Assembly (NCBI GenBank): GCA_016188575.1
Contig: JACPHN010000010.1
Coordinates: forward strand, 1 to 64,000
Direction: 5' to 3'
Length of the DNA: 64,000 bases
Source: Candidatus Schekmanbacteria bacterium
GTDB taxonomy: Bacteria > CSSED10-310 > JACPHN01
Made by a program: the position numbers and the translations under genes. The notes under the pieces were generated by a model. The model was not told the DNA's origin. It was given only the letters and a program-made list of their open reading frames with translations, and searched no databases. Every line of letters begins with the position of its first letter. Within the stretch, counting starts at the first letter, position 1. Below, piece by piece: positions 1 through 8,510 of this stretch.

Positions 1-275
1 GCAGCGAGGTCGGCGGATCCGAAACATCCTGGCACCCGGCCGCCAGCGTGGAGCTCCGCGCCGTCGCCCCGAAGGCCCCGGCCGGCAACCCCTCGATGTA
101 GGTGATGATGCGGTCGGCGTGCGATACGAGGTGATCTACGGGCTCAAGAGCATGTAGCGCGGGGGGGGGGTGAAAAGCAGAGCTAGCAGCAGCGCGCTAC
201 GAAGTAAGACAGCGCCATGCAGGGAGATGCTGGAGATTTTCAGCCGTCGGTCTACGCCACTCTGTCTTGCCATCA
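1..275 (-). pseudogene. Frameshifted N-terminus of a putative exported protein
   Basis: Reading leftwards, an ATG at 275 opens a frame whose residues 10-35 look like a signal peptide: a basic stretch (RRLK) followed by a leucine/alanine-rich segment (ALLLALLF). The frame then enters a run of ten C on this strand (161-170) and stops at 135-137. One more C would join it to an open, GC3-rich frame that runs off the left edge of the window (beginning LHALEPVDHLVSHADR). I do not recognise the protein. It could be a slippage-controlled gene, a decayed gene or a sequencing error. A competing plus-strand frame (3-101, ending KAPAGNPSM) is also GC3-rich, so the coding strand here is not certain. Confidence 0.3.
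161..170. repeat. Poly-G homopolymer tract (10 G)
   Basis: Ten consecutive G on the plus strand, just after the hydrophobic segment of the minus-strand reading frame. Tracts of this kind are known slippage sites in phase-variable surface genes of other bacteria. Here 11 bases, but not 10, would keep the minus-strand frame open. Confidence 0.6.
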
Positions 276-419
276 TGGTCCTCCCTCGCCTCTGCTTTCG
301 AGGTCGTGCGAACGCGCTGCAGACATTGCAGCTCCCGGCGCGAAATGTGCCCCCGGCCGGTATGAGATCGCATACCAGGGGCGATCGCAGTTGTCAAGGC
401 TTGTCCCTGGGCGCGGATC

Positions 420-738
420 GCGGAGTTGGTGGACCCTTTGTCTGAAGAGGTCGAGCACCTGGTCACCATTCCGGGCGGGCAAGAAACCGGCCGCGCGAGC
501 CATCCTCGGTGAGATCGGCATCGAGATGGGCCGTTTTGGCTCGCGCGCACGCCTCGCCTCTTGGGCTGGGCGCTGCCCGGGCAACAACGAGAGCGCCGAG
601 AAGCGACGTAGCGGTAAGACCCGTAAGGCCAATCGCTACCTGCGCCGGATCCTCCTTCAGTGCGCATGGGCTACGACAGCCAACTCCAGAAGGCTGAGTC
701 GCCGGTGGCCGCGCAGGCCTGACGGCACAGATCGATGA
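420..738 (+). pseudogene. IS110/IS116-family transposase remnant (C-terminal part)
   Basis: The last part of an IS110-family transposase. From about 499 the frame encodes AILGEIGIEMGRFGS, then LASWAG, a PGNNESAEKRRSG segment and RYLRRILLQCAW, all hallmarks of the C-terminal Transposase_20 domain. Just upstream, in another frame (about 425-480), PLSEEVEHLVTIPG is the segment that normally precedes it, so there is a frameshift near 475-490. The N-terminal DEDD catalytic domain is missing. No intact element ends were seen. The piece is inactive and marks past transposition next to the window's left edge. Confidence 0.8.
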
Positions 739-840
739 GGATTCCACGACGCCCGAGGGAGACGGAGTCCACGGGAGGTGGGCGTATTGTTCTCGTAGCG
801 TGGGGGGGTTTCGTCGGAAATACCTACCCATGAAAGCCCT

Positions 841-933
841 CCGTCCCTCCGCCCGGTTGGGGAGGAGGCGAGGTGGGGGGGTGTTCGCGATGCGCTTTCC
901 GCACAGCTTGCAGCCGCGCGGCGGTGGCTTCAG
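841..933 (-). repeat. Dispersed GC-rich repeat, copy 1 (partial)
   Basis: On the minus strand this reads CTGAAGCCACCGC, then a segment with GTGCGGAAAGCGCATC, then CCCCCACCTCGCCTCCTCC. It aligns with copy 2 at 10769-10907 and more loosely with a piece near 63890-63940. Only one terminal inverted repeat (921-933) is evident. That terminus contains the stop codon of the neighbouring ThDP-enzyme gene. Confidence 0.65.
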
Positions 934-2681
934 AGTGAGATCGCGCCCTTGCGGAAGTCCGTCGCGCCGATGAGAGCGTTGACGACGACGGACTTTCCCG
1001 CGGCAGCCAGAGCGCGGGCGTGAGACAGTGCCTCGGCGATCGCTGCGGGGTCCCCCAGTGCGATCCCCTCGCCGCCGAGCGCCTGGCCGACGAGGTGATA
1101 GTCCGTGTGGCGCAGCGGGGTACCGACGTCGTCGTGGAACATTTCTATCTGCTCCCGGGCGATCTGGCGCCAGCAGGCGTCATTACCGACAACGGCGATG
1201 ACGGCGATGCCGTGGCGCCGAAACGTGTCCCACTCGATCAGGCTGTAGCCGGCGGAGCCGTCCCCGTAGAGCAACCACACCTCGCTGTCGGGACAGGCGA
1301 GCTTGGCGCCGAGCGCGAAGCCGGCGCCAACGCCGAGTGTCCCGAAAACGCCCGGATCGAGCCAGGTGAGCGGTGACCGCGGCCGCAGCACGTAGGCCGC
1401 CGTCGCCACGCAGTCGCCCCCATCCGCCACGAAGAGCGCGTTCGCGGGCGCGGCTTTCTCGATTTCCTGGCACAGGTGCAGTGGGTTGATATATGCGGTC
1501 CTGATCGCTGCCTGGGAATCGATCTCGTCGTCTCGTTGTCGGTCCCGCTCCTGGAGCGCGTGCAGCCACGCTTCCTTGCTCCGCGCAGCGCCGCGCAGCT
1601 TTTCGGCAAGTTGCTGGAGGAAGATGCCGGGATCGGCGTACACCGCCAGGGTCGGGCGGCGGTTCTTTTTGAGGTCCACCAGGGAGCGACTGACCGAGAT
1701 CAGCGTCGTTCCGCTGCCGATCTGCCGCCCGTAATCGAGCCGGAAGTCGCACGGGACCCCCGCGAGCAGCACCAGATCCGCCTCGCGGAGCGCCTCGCGC
1801 CGCCGATGTCGGAGCTGGTGCTCGCACGCGGCACCGAGCAACCCGCGCGCCATACCTGAAAGATACGTAGGAATGCCCATCTGCGCGACCGCGCGGGCGA
1901 GATCGCGGACATCGTGGGGAGTCATCACCGCCCCGCTGCCGATCAACAGGATCGGGCGTTCGGCGTGGCCAACGAGCTCCGCGGCTTTGGCGACGTGCGA
2001 CTGCAGCGGATGTGGGAAGAAACTCGGCTGCGCCTGGGCGAGCTTGACGCGATCCGCCCCCGAAAAGACGCCCCGCACGTGGGCATTGAGGTAGAAGCTC
2101 AGCAGCGCCTCCCGAAGATCGTGTGAGTGCCCGCTCGATTTCCGCAGGTACATGGTGCGCACCAGCTCTTCGGGGTACAGCAGGTCGATCGGGATTTCCA
2201 CAAACACCGGGCCCGGCACGTCGGAGCGGGCGACGACGAAGGCTTCCTCGAGCACCGGAACGATCTCTCGCACCGCGCGCACCGCGGCGGCCCACTTGAC
2301 GTGCGGTCTCATCAGCGCGATCTGATCGATGTCCTGCAGGGCGCCGCGACCGCGCAAGACGGTAGCGGTCGCTCCGCCGAGCACAACAATGGGAGACTGA
2401 GCGAGCTGCGCGTTTTTTACAGCCGTCACCGCGTTCGTCAGACCCGGTCCGGCCGTGAGCGCCGCGACACCTGGAATCCCGGTGAGCCGCGCCACCGCGT
2501 CGGCGGCGAACACGGCGTTCCGCTCGTCTCTGACGTCGACGACGCGCAGGCCGTGACGCTTGGCCGCCACCAGCACCGGAGCGATGTGTCCGCCACAGAG
2601 TGTGAATATGAACGGGACACCGTGCTCCACGAGCACGTCAGCAACGAAGTCACCACCATTGACGGCGTGAGAATGGGGCAC
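930..2681 (-). CDS. ThDP-dependent enzyme, ILVBL/HACL2-like (acetolactate-synthase superfamily)
   Basis: A 583-residue thiamine-diphosphate enzyme with the usual three-domain order: PYR domain (about 8-180), central Rossmann-like domain (about 215-350) and PP domain (about 400-560). Glu53, in [14 protein letters not shown], is in the place of the catalytic glutamate that activates Th[14 protein letters not shown] near residue 474 followed by GNDACW is the metal/diphosphate motif. The N-terminus ([31 protein letters not shown]) is strikingly like animal ILVBL, now known as 2-hydroxyacyl-CoA lyase 2, rather than IlvB. C-C bond cleavage of a 2-hydroxyacyl-CoA or ligation of 2-oxo acids is therefore likely. 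The GTG start at 2681 follows GGAGG at a 6-base gap. No IlvN-type regulatory subunit lies nearby. The stop codon lies in a dispersed repeat. Confidence 0.85.
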   Translation of the reverse strand: MPHSHAVNGGDFVADVLVEHGVPFIFTLCGGHIAPVLVAAKRHGLRVVDVRDERNAVFAADAVARLTGIPGVAALTAGPGLTNAVTAVKNAQLAQSPIVVLGGATATVLRGRGALQDIDQIALMRPHVKWAAAVRAVREIVPVLEEAFVVARSDVPGPVFVEIPIDLLYPEELVRTMYLRKSSGHSHDLREALLSFYLNAHVRGVFSGADRVKLAQAQPSFFPHPLQSHVAKAAELVGHAERPILLIGSGAVMTPHDVRDLARAVAQMGIPTYLSGMARGLLGAACEHQLRHRRREALREADLVLLAGVPCDFRLDYGRQIGSGTTLISVSRSLVDLKKNRRPTLAVYADPGIFLQQLAEKLRGAARSKEAWLHALQERDRQRDDEIDSQAAIRTAYINPLHLCQEIEKAAPANALFVADGGDCVATAAYVLRPRSPLTWLDPGVFGTLGVGAGFALGAKLACPDSEVWLLYGDGSAGYSLIEWDTFRRHGIAVIAVVGNDACWRQIAREQIEMFHDDVGTPLRHTDYHLVGQALGGEGIALGDPAAIAEALSHARALAAAGKSVVVNALIGATDFRKGAISL

Positions 2682-2852
2682 GAGAATCCTCCGCGGGAGC
2701 TGTCCGGGACACTAGCGCCTTTTGCCGCGGCGGACAAGCCTGCGCCGGTGCTGCGGGCGCACAGGGCGGGTCCAAGTGAGTTGACCTGTTGGTCTCCGCC
2801 TCCTAAACTCCTGGCGTAACTCCGCATCTCCGCGCTTGCTCAAGGAGTCCCC

Positions 2853-3861
2853 AATGGCGTCTCTCGCTTCTTCCGTTACCGAATGCAACCGCTGCCGCTA
2901 CGACAACAGCTCGCCGCAGGGACACTACGAGAGCTACTTTCAGCGAGCCAACCATCCATCGAAAGCGCAGGCGTTCTGGATCCGCTACACCGTCTTCAGC
3001 CCGGCCGGCAAGCCCCAGGAGGGCCTGGGGGAGGTCTGGTCAATCTGGTTTGACGGTGACGCCGGCGAGATCGCCGCCGCCAAGTCGGAATTTCCCCTCC
3101 ACACCTGTCGGTTCTCCCCGGATGGCCTCGATGTCGAGATCGGGGGCTCGACCTTGAAGGGCGGCCGGCTGGTCGGGGCGGCACAGAGCCCCGGCCGCGA
3201 CCTGAGCTGGGACCTCACGTACGAGGGTGGCCAGGCGCCGCTGTTGCTCCTGCCGGAGAGGTTGTATAGCATCGGCTTTCCCAAGGCGAAGGCGCTGGTC
3301 GGAGTCCCGAACGCCAAGTACTATGGCGCGGTCACGGTGAACGGCGCCACGCACAAGATCGATGGTTGGCAGGGCAGCCAGAATCACAACTGGGGGAGCC
3401 AGCACACCGACTACTACGCCTGGGGTCAAATCGCCGGGTTTGATGATGAACCGGAGAGCTTTCTGGAATGCTCGACCGCGCAGCTTCGCCTCGGCCCGCT
3501 GTGGACACCACCCATGACGCTGGTCGTGCTGCGCTATCGGGGCGAGGAGTACCGGCTGAATTCGCTGTTGCAGGCGGTCAAGGCGCGCGGTCGATTCGCC
3601 TATTTCAAGTGGACGTTCGCGTCCGCGCAGGGCAAGGTTTCCGTCGATGGGAGGATTCATGCCCCCGCGTCCGCTTTCGTCGGCTTGCGATACTACAACC
3701 CCCCGGGTGGCACCAAGACCTGTCTGAACAGCAAGATCGCCACCTGTGAGCTTACCTTGCACCGGCAGGGCGAGCTTCCGGTCAAGCTCAAGTCAGCGAA
3801 CCGGGCCGCGTTCGAAATTCTCACGGACGACGCGAGCCACGGTGTCGCGGTGGTGGCGTAG
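2853..3861 (+). CDS. Tocopherol cyclase/CrtC-like lipocalin-fold protein
   Basis: About 335 residues. The ATG at 2853 is preferred over an upstream in-frame TTG because AAGGAG sits 5 bases before it. The sequence is beta-rich with many aromatic residues (WIRYTVF, WSIWFDG, LSWDLTYEG) and a central segment GWQGSQNHNWGSQHTDYY with clustered His, Asn and Trp. This pattern resembles the tocopherol cyclase, hydroxyneurosporene hydratase (CrtC) and AttH group of two-domain lipocalin-like proteins, which act on isoprenoid or other lipophilic substrates. A short CxxC at residues about 11-14 (CNRCRY) is unusual. No membrane segment or signal peptide is obvious. The substrate cannot be told. No carotenoid or quinone genes are adjacent. 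Confidence 0.5.
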
Positions 3862-3911
3862 CGGCGCGCCCTCGAGGGGCCGGGATAGCAGCGCAGGAAG
3901 GAGCCGCCGCG

Positions 3912-5216
3912 ATGTTCAAGCTTGGCGCCAGCGGAACAACCGTAGGGCAAGAGATTCGTGCCGGTCTGACGACCTTCATGACGATGGCCTACATCATCGT
4001 CGTCAACCCGGCGATCCTGGGAGCAGCGGCGCTGGGGGACCGCGGCATTCCGAAGGACGCGAGCCTCGTCGCTACGGTGCTCGCGGCGGCTTTCGGCACG
4101 ATCCTCATGGGGCTCTACGCCAACCGCCCTTTCGCGGTGGCGCCCTACATGGGAGAAAACGCCTTTGTTGCGTTCACGGTCGTCCTGGGCCTGGGTTACA
4201 CGTGGCAGAGCGCGCTCGGAGCCATCTTTATCGGCGGATTGCTCTTTGTGGCGCTCACTCTGGTGCGGCTCCGCACCTGGCTCGCGGCGGCCATCCCGCG
4301 CAGCTTGAAGAGCAGCTTTGCCGCCGGCATCGGTCTGTTCCTGACCTTCATCGGGCTCAATGACACCGGCATCGTGCGACTCGGGGTCGACAAGGCGCCC
4401 GTCAAGGTCGGTGATCTGACGACGGCGACAGCGCTGCTGGCGGTCTTCGCCTTTGTGCTGATGGTGTCTCTGCTCGTCAAACGCGTGAGCGGCGCGATCA
4501 TGATCGGCATCCTGGCAACGACGGGGCTCGGCTTTCTGCTGGGCCTGCAGCCGTTGCCCGCGCGATGGGCGGCGCTGCCGCCGAGCCTGGCGCCGACCTT
4601 TCTGGCGCTGGACATCCGCAGCGCGCTGACGTGGGGCTTCTTCCCGGTCATCCTCACGGTCTTCGTGATGGACTTCGTCGACACCATGGGCACGCTGATC
4701 GGCCTGTCCGCGCGCGCCGGACTGCTCGATGAGCGGGGGAACCTGCCCGAGATCGAGAAACCGATGCTCGTCGACGCGCTGGCTACCGTGTTCGGCGCGG
4801 CCGTCGGCACGACGACGACAGGCGCCTACATCGAATCGGCAGCGGGAATTGCGGAGGGAGGGCGCACGGGGCTCGCCTCTATCGTCACCGGAGTGGCGTT
4901 TCTCGGTGCGCTGTTTTTCACCGACGTGCTGACCGCGATTCCGGCCTTCGCCTACGGGCCGGCTCTTATCGTTGTCGGCATCATGATGCTCAGGCCGGTC
5001 ACCGAAATCGATTTCGACGACTACACCGAGCTCGTCCCGGCATTCGCGACGATGACGCTGATGAGTTTCAGCTACAACATCGGCATCGGCATGACGGCGG
5101 GATTCGTGCTGTTTGCGTTCGTCAAGCTGGTCGCGGGGCGGACGCGCGAGGTCCACCCGGGGATGTGGCTGCTCGCGGGGCTATCACTGCTGTTTTACGT
5201 TTTCTTTCCCTACTGA
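3912..5216 (+). CDS. NCS2/AzgA-type purine (guanine/hypoxanthine) permease
   Basis: A 434-residue inner-membrane transporter that probably imports purine bases with protons. It begins with the AzgA-subfamily pattern: GQEIRAGLTTFMTMAYIIVVNP followed shortly by a VAPYMGENAFVAF segment in TM3. A later FVMDFVDTMGTLIGLS plus GTTTTGAYIESAAGIAEGGRTG matches the TM8-TM10 substrate-site region. Around a dozen hydrophobic segments span the chain, and the length matches the family (430-450). AAGGAG lies 8 bases upstream of the ATG. It follows the CrtC-like gene by 50 bases and may be co-transcribed, though no functional link is apparent. Confidence 0.9.
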   Translation: MFKLGASGTTVGQEIRAGLTTFMTMAYIIVVNPAILGAAALGDRGIPKDASLVATVLAAAFGTILMGLYANRPFAVAPYMGENAFVAFTVVLGLGYTWQSALGAIFIGGLLFVALTLVRLRTWLAAAIPRSLKSSFAAGIGLFLTFIGLNDTGIVRLGVDKAPVKVGDLTTATALLAVFAFVLMVSLLVKRVSGAIMIGILATTGLGFLLGLQPLPARWAALPPSLAPTFLALDIRSALTWGFFPVILTVFVMDFVDTMGTLIGLSARAGLLDERGNLPEIEKPMLVDALATVFGAAVGTTTTGAYIESAAGIAEGGRTGLASIVTGVAFLGALFFTDVLTAIPAFAYGPALIVVGIMMLRPVTEIDFDDYTELVPAFATMTLMSFSYNIGIGMTAGFVLFAFVKLVAGRTREVHPGMWLLAGLSLLFYVFFPY

Positions 5217-5348
5217 GGCGCCGGGGCCTTGAGTACCGACGCCACGCAGCGTTAGCATGGTCGAACGACCGTCACGTGCGGGCCGAGCGCTGCCTCGCCC
5301 GCGCGCGTCGGGCGTTCATCGACGACATTTACGCAGGAGGTGACGACC

Positions 5349-7247
5349 GTGAATCACGTTGCGGCCCTGCCTCAGGACGAGCACGCCCGGAGCCTGAATC
5401 GGTGGCAATCAGCTCTCCGCTTGCTCGACCTCGCCGCCCACACTCTGTCTTTCGTCTACGTTCGCGTGCGCCACGCCCGCCTCGCGCGCTCGCTTCGGCC
5501 TTTCGCCGCTTTCCTCGAGCGGGAGCTCTTCCCCGCTCTCATGAAGGATCAGCGCAATCAGCTCGAGATCGAATGCGTCGAGGACTCCTCCTTCTCGCTG
5601 CGGGCGCGCATCGCCGAGCGGGATTTCTACTTCCCAGGCGTGTCCGAGCTGGCCGCGACGCTGTGGCGAATCGGTGTGCGCAAGCTCGCTCTGGATATTC
5701 GGCTGGAAGAGGGCCAGATCGTCGAATCGATCCTGCTGCTCGCACATGTCGCGCCGCATCTCTGTCGGCAAGCGGTAGCGGCGGCCCCTGCGGCCGCGTG
5801 GCGCGCCCAATCGATCGCGCGGTCCGTAACGAGCCCGGACGGATACCATCGATTCTGCGCCATCATCAGGTTCGACGTAAGAACGCGCGTGCTCAGTGTT
5901 CAGTACCACTATTGCGAGCTTCTCTTCAGCAGCGCTGTGCGCCACTACGTTTCGCGTCGCGCGCGAGAGCGGGATCACCGGGCCCTGTTCCGACTCGCCC
6001 CGCGCGCGGCAGCCGGCCTCTTCGGCGCCCTCGCCGTAATCTCCTTGTTCGCGCCGCCGGCAACCGTGCTGGGGCGGCTCGCTCTGCTCCTCCCCTTCGG
6101 CTTGCTCCTGGCGGTCGCCGTGGGCACGCTGGTTCATGGTCTCGGCAGCCTGCAGTACGATCGCGAGCATCATGAGCAGCTCATCGACGCGTATCTCGAG
6201 GAAATCGACGTCCTGTCCCGGTTCCCCCGCGCCGACCCCAATCCCATTCTGAAAATCAACGACCGCGGCGAGATCGCATACTCCAATCCCGCCGCTCAGG
6301 AGCTGCTGCGCTCGCTGTTATTGCCAGTAGACTCGCCCGAGAACCTGTTGCCGAAAGACTACGCGAAATCCGTGACGTCATGTTTGGCCAACAGGAACCA
6401 GGTGGAAACCTGGGAGCACGTCGTCGCTCAACGGCATATTCGCTATACGGTTACGGCATTCCTGGAAGAACGGGCGGTAATCGCCGCCGGTACCGACATC
6501 ACGCAGATCCGTGCGCTGCAGTCGGCACTGGAGGAGCTGAGCGCGAGTCTGGAGGAGCAGGTCGTGGCCAGAACCGACGAGCTCTACCGCACCCAGGACG
6601 CCATCGTGCTGTGCCTGGTCGGTCTGTCCGGAATGCGCCACAAGGAGACGGGTCAGCATCTGGAACGAACGCGGCGTTACGTCCAGCTTCTGGCCAGGGA
6701 GCTGCAGAGTCACCCCCGCTTTTCGGCCACAATCGATGACGCGTTTGTCACGCAACTGTTCAAGGCGGCCCCGCTGCACGACGTTGGCAAGGTGGGGATT
6801 CCCGATGCGATCCTGTTGAAACCGTCGTCGTTGACGCGTGACGAGTTCGAGCTGATGAAGAAGCACACCACCTACGGAGGGGATTCGCTGCGTCTGGCCG
6901 AGGAACAGTTGGGGTTTCCTTCGTTCGTGACGATAGCTCGGGAGATCGCGTATCACCATCACGAGAAATGGGACGGCAACGGTTACCCCGCCAGGCTGAG
7001 CGGCGATGACATTCCCGTCAGCGCGCGCCTGATGGCGCTGGCGGACGTGTACGACGCGCTTACGGTCGACCGCGTCTATCGGCCGGCGATTCCCCACGCC
7101 CGCGTGCGCGAGATGATCCTTGCGGACAGTGGCACTCATTTCGATCCTGACGTGGTGGAAGCGTTCAAGCGCGTCGAGGACGACTTCATCGAGGTGAGCC
7201 GGCAGTTCCGGGAGGACGTCGAGGAAGCGGTGAGCGTCTCGGTGTAG
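5349..7247 (+). CDS. Membrane-anchored PAS/HD-GYP domain protein (c-di-GMP phosphodiesterase type)
   Basis: About 632 residues. The GTG at 5349 is preferred over GTG 5340 because AGGAGG (5335-5340) is 8 bases before it. Residues 1-215 form a predicted cytosolic domain I do not recognise. Two hydrophobic helices follow (about 218-264), then a PAS-like domain (about 290-390, NPILKINDRGEIAYSNPAAQ), a short coiled coil, and a C-terminal HD-GYP domain. HDVGKVGIPD (about 477-486) carries the metal-binding HD. HHEKWDGNGYP (about 537-547) is the family's second motif, so the domain looks catalytically competent for cyclic-di-GMP hydrolysis. The usual receiver domain is absent, so input probably comes through the PAS or N-terminal part. 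Confidence 0.88.
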   Translation: MNHVAALPQDEHARSLNRWQSALRLLDLAAHTLSFVYVRVRHARLARSLRPFAAFLERELFPALMKDQRNQLEIECVEDSSFSLRARIAERDFYFPGVSELAATLWRIGVRKLALDIRLEEGQIVESILLLAHVAPHLCRQAVAAAPAAAWRAQSIARSVTSPDGYHRFCAIIRFDVRTRVLSVQYHYCELLFSSAVRHYVSRRARERDHRALFRLAPRAAAGLFGALAVISLFAPPATVLGRLALLLPFGLLLAVAVGTLVHGLGSLQYDREHHEQLIDAYLEEIDVLSRFPRADPNPILKINDRGEIAYSNPAAQELLRSLLLPVDSPENLLPKDYAKSVTSCLANRNQVETWEHVVAQRHIRYTVTAFLEERAVIAAGTDITQIRALQSALEELSASLEEQVVARTDELYRTQDAIVLCLVGLSGMRHKETGQHLERTRRYVQLLARELQSHPRFSATIDDAFVTQLFKAAPLHDVGKVGIPDAILLKPSSLTRDEFELMKKHTTYGGDSLRLAEEQLGFPSFVTIAREIAYHHHEKWDGNGYPARLSGDDIPVSARLMALADVYDALTVDRVYRPAIPHARVREMILADSGTHFDPDVVEAFKRVEDDFIEVSRQFREDVEEAVSVSV

Positions 7248-7265
7248 GGCGCGAGAAGCTCGCCG

Positions 7266-7295
7266 CCGACCCTCCGCGTGCGGGGGAAGGGATGG
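7266..7295. repeat. Short GC-rich hairpin repeat
   Basis: CCTCCGC-GT-GCGGGGG forms a hairpin just downstream of the HD-GYP gene, resembling the cores of the dispersed repeats near 10845, 37100, 44670 and 47470. It could also weaken transcription read-through into the radical SAM gene. There is no T-tract, so it is not a canonical terminator. Confidence 0.35.
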
Positions 7296-7388
7296 AGCGG
7301 GGGACGATCACGCCGGCGGCGAGCAGGCTGGGGATCCGGGCGACCCCGGCCTCTTGCCAGCGTCGCACATTTCTTATACCTTGATGCC

Positions 7389-8474
7389 ATGGGTCAAACC
7401 GGCTGTCAATCCGTCAATCGCCGCCCGACCGCCGCCGAACGGCGTTGCCGCCGCCTGTGGTTCGCGGGGCGCCTCGTCACTCGCGTGAGTGCCAGCCGTC
7501 TCCTCGGGCTGCGCCCGTTCTTCCTCTCGCACCTGATCACCGGGCACTGTAACTTTCTCTGCCCGCAGTGCCTGTGGAAGAACAACGCTGCCGGCGACCT
7601 CACCGCCGGCGAAATCCGTCGCTTCTACGCCGAGGCGCAGTCCCAAGGCTTTATCGCCAACTATGTCTGGGGCGGTGAACCACTCCAGCGCCGGGACGTC
7701 GCCGCCATCCTCGCCGCTTCGCGCGCGGCGGGGCTTTTCACGCTGGTGAATACCAACGCGTGGTTCCTCGCGCAGCGCCTGGACGAGATCGCGCCCAGCG
7801 TCGACGCATTCATCCTGTCACTTGACCACCCGCTGGCCGAGCTCCACGACGCCCACCGCGGTCTGACCGGCAGCCATGCGCGAGTCCTCGATGCCATCGA
7901 TCTCGTGCACCGCTCTCAGCCGGGCCTGACGATCATTGTAAATACGCTGGTCATGCGCCAGAACCTCGACGCCCTCGACGAGATGCTCGAGCTCTGGCGG
8001 CGCCTGGGCGTCGCCGGCTATATGAACTTCATCGAACGAGATCTGATGCGGGCCGGGCGCCGCGACGAGACACGAAGCTCCGACCTCGACCTCACCCCCG
8101 AGGAGCTCCGGCGTGCAGCCGCACACCTCGCCCGCAGGCAGTCGGAGGGCGCGCCGATCCTCAATAGCCGCGCCTACTTCGACACCTTCGCTAATGGCCG
8201 GCGACCGTACCGCTGCCACTTCCCCAAGGTTTTCCTCGAAGTCTGCGCAGACGGCTCGGTGGTGGACTGCACGGCTACCGAACGCCCCGTCGGCAACGTC
8301 AGCCGTGATCGGCTGCGCGACATCCTCGGTCGCCCGCGGATCGCCGGCATGATCGAGGACGGTGCGCGCTGGTGCTCGGTTCACAACAACGCCGATCGCA
8401 TCGACACTTCGCTGACATGGGAGCTGCACCCACCCGTGCTCCTCACGCTGGGTCGCCTCGCGTGGGGCAGATGA
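7389..8474 (+). CDS. Radical SAM protein (HpnH/SPASM-like)
   Basis: About 361 residues from the ATG at 7389; in-frame starts upstream would add a Arg/Gly-rich, non-conserved stretch. CNFLCPQC (about 55-62) is the CxxxCxxC motif that binds the 4Fe-4S cluster and SAM, and YVWGGEPLQR is the GGEP-type SAM-contact motif. The C-terminal half has further Cys (CHFPKVFLEVCADGSVVDC, GNVS) typical of proteins with a SPASM or twitch extension. Substrate unknown. It stands alone, convergent with the histidine kinase. A hexamer pair TTGCCA (7354) and TATACC (7375) lies immediately upstream but the spacing is poor. Confidence 0.8.
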   Translation: MGQTGCQSVNRRPTAAERRCRRLWFAGRLVTRVSASRLLGLRPFFLSHLITGHCNFLCPQCLWKNNAAGDLTAGEIRRFYAEAQSQGFIANYVWGGEPLQRRDVAAILAASRAAGLFTLVNTNAWFLAQRLDEIAPSVDAFILSLDHPLAELHDAHRGLTGSHARVLDAIDLVHRSQPGLTIIVNTLVMRQNLDALDEMLELWRRLGVAGYMNFIERDLMRAGRRDETRSSDLDLTPEELRRAAAHLARRQSEGAPILNSRAYFDTFANGRRPYRCHFPKVFLEVCADGSVVDCTATERPVGNVSRDRLRDILGRPRIAGMIEDGARWCSVHNNADRIDTSLTWELHPPVLLTLGRLAWGR

Positions 8475-8510
8475 CAAGTCGCTGTTGCCGCGGTGGGATC
8501 CCAGCGCCGG

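Noticed and set aside
3-101. Plus-strand coding tail (ending KAPAGNPSM) at the left edge
   Set aside because: GC3-rich but only about 32 codons are visible and the opposite strand is equally open; not enough to call a gene.
3693-5156. 487-codon minus-strand frame rich in Arg, Asp, His and Gln
   Set aside because: Shadow of the purine permease gene; composition is typical of an antisense frame of a membrane protein gene.
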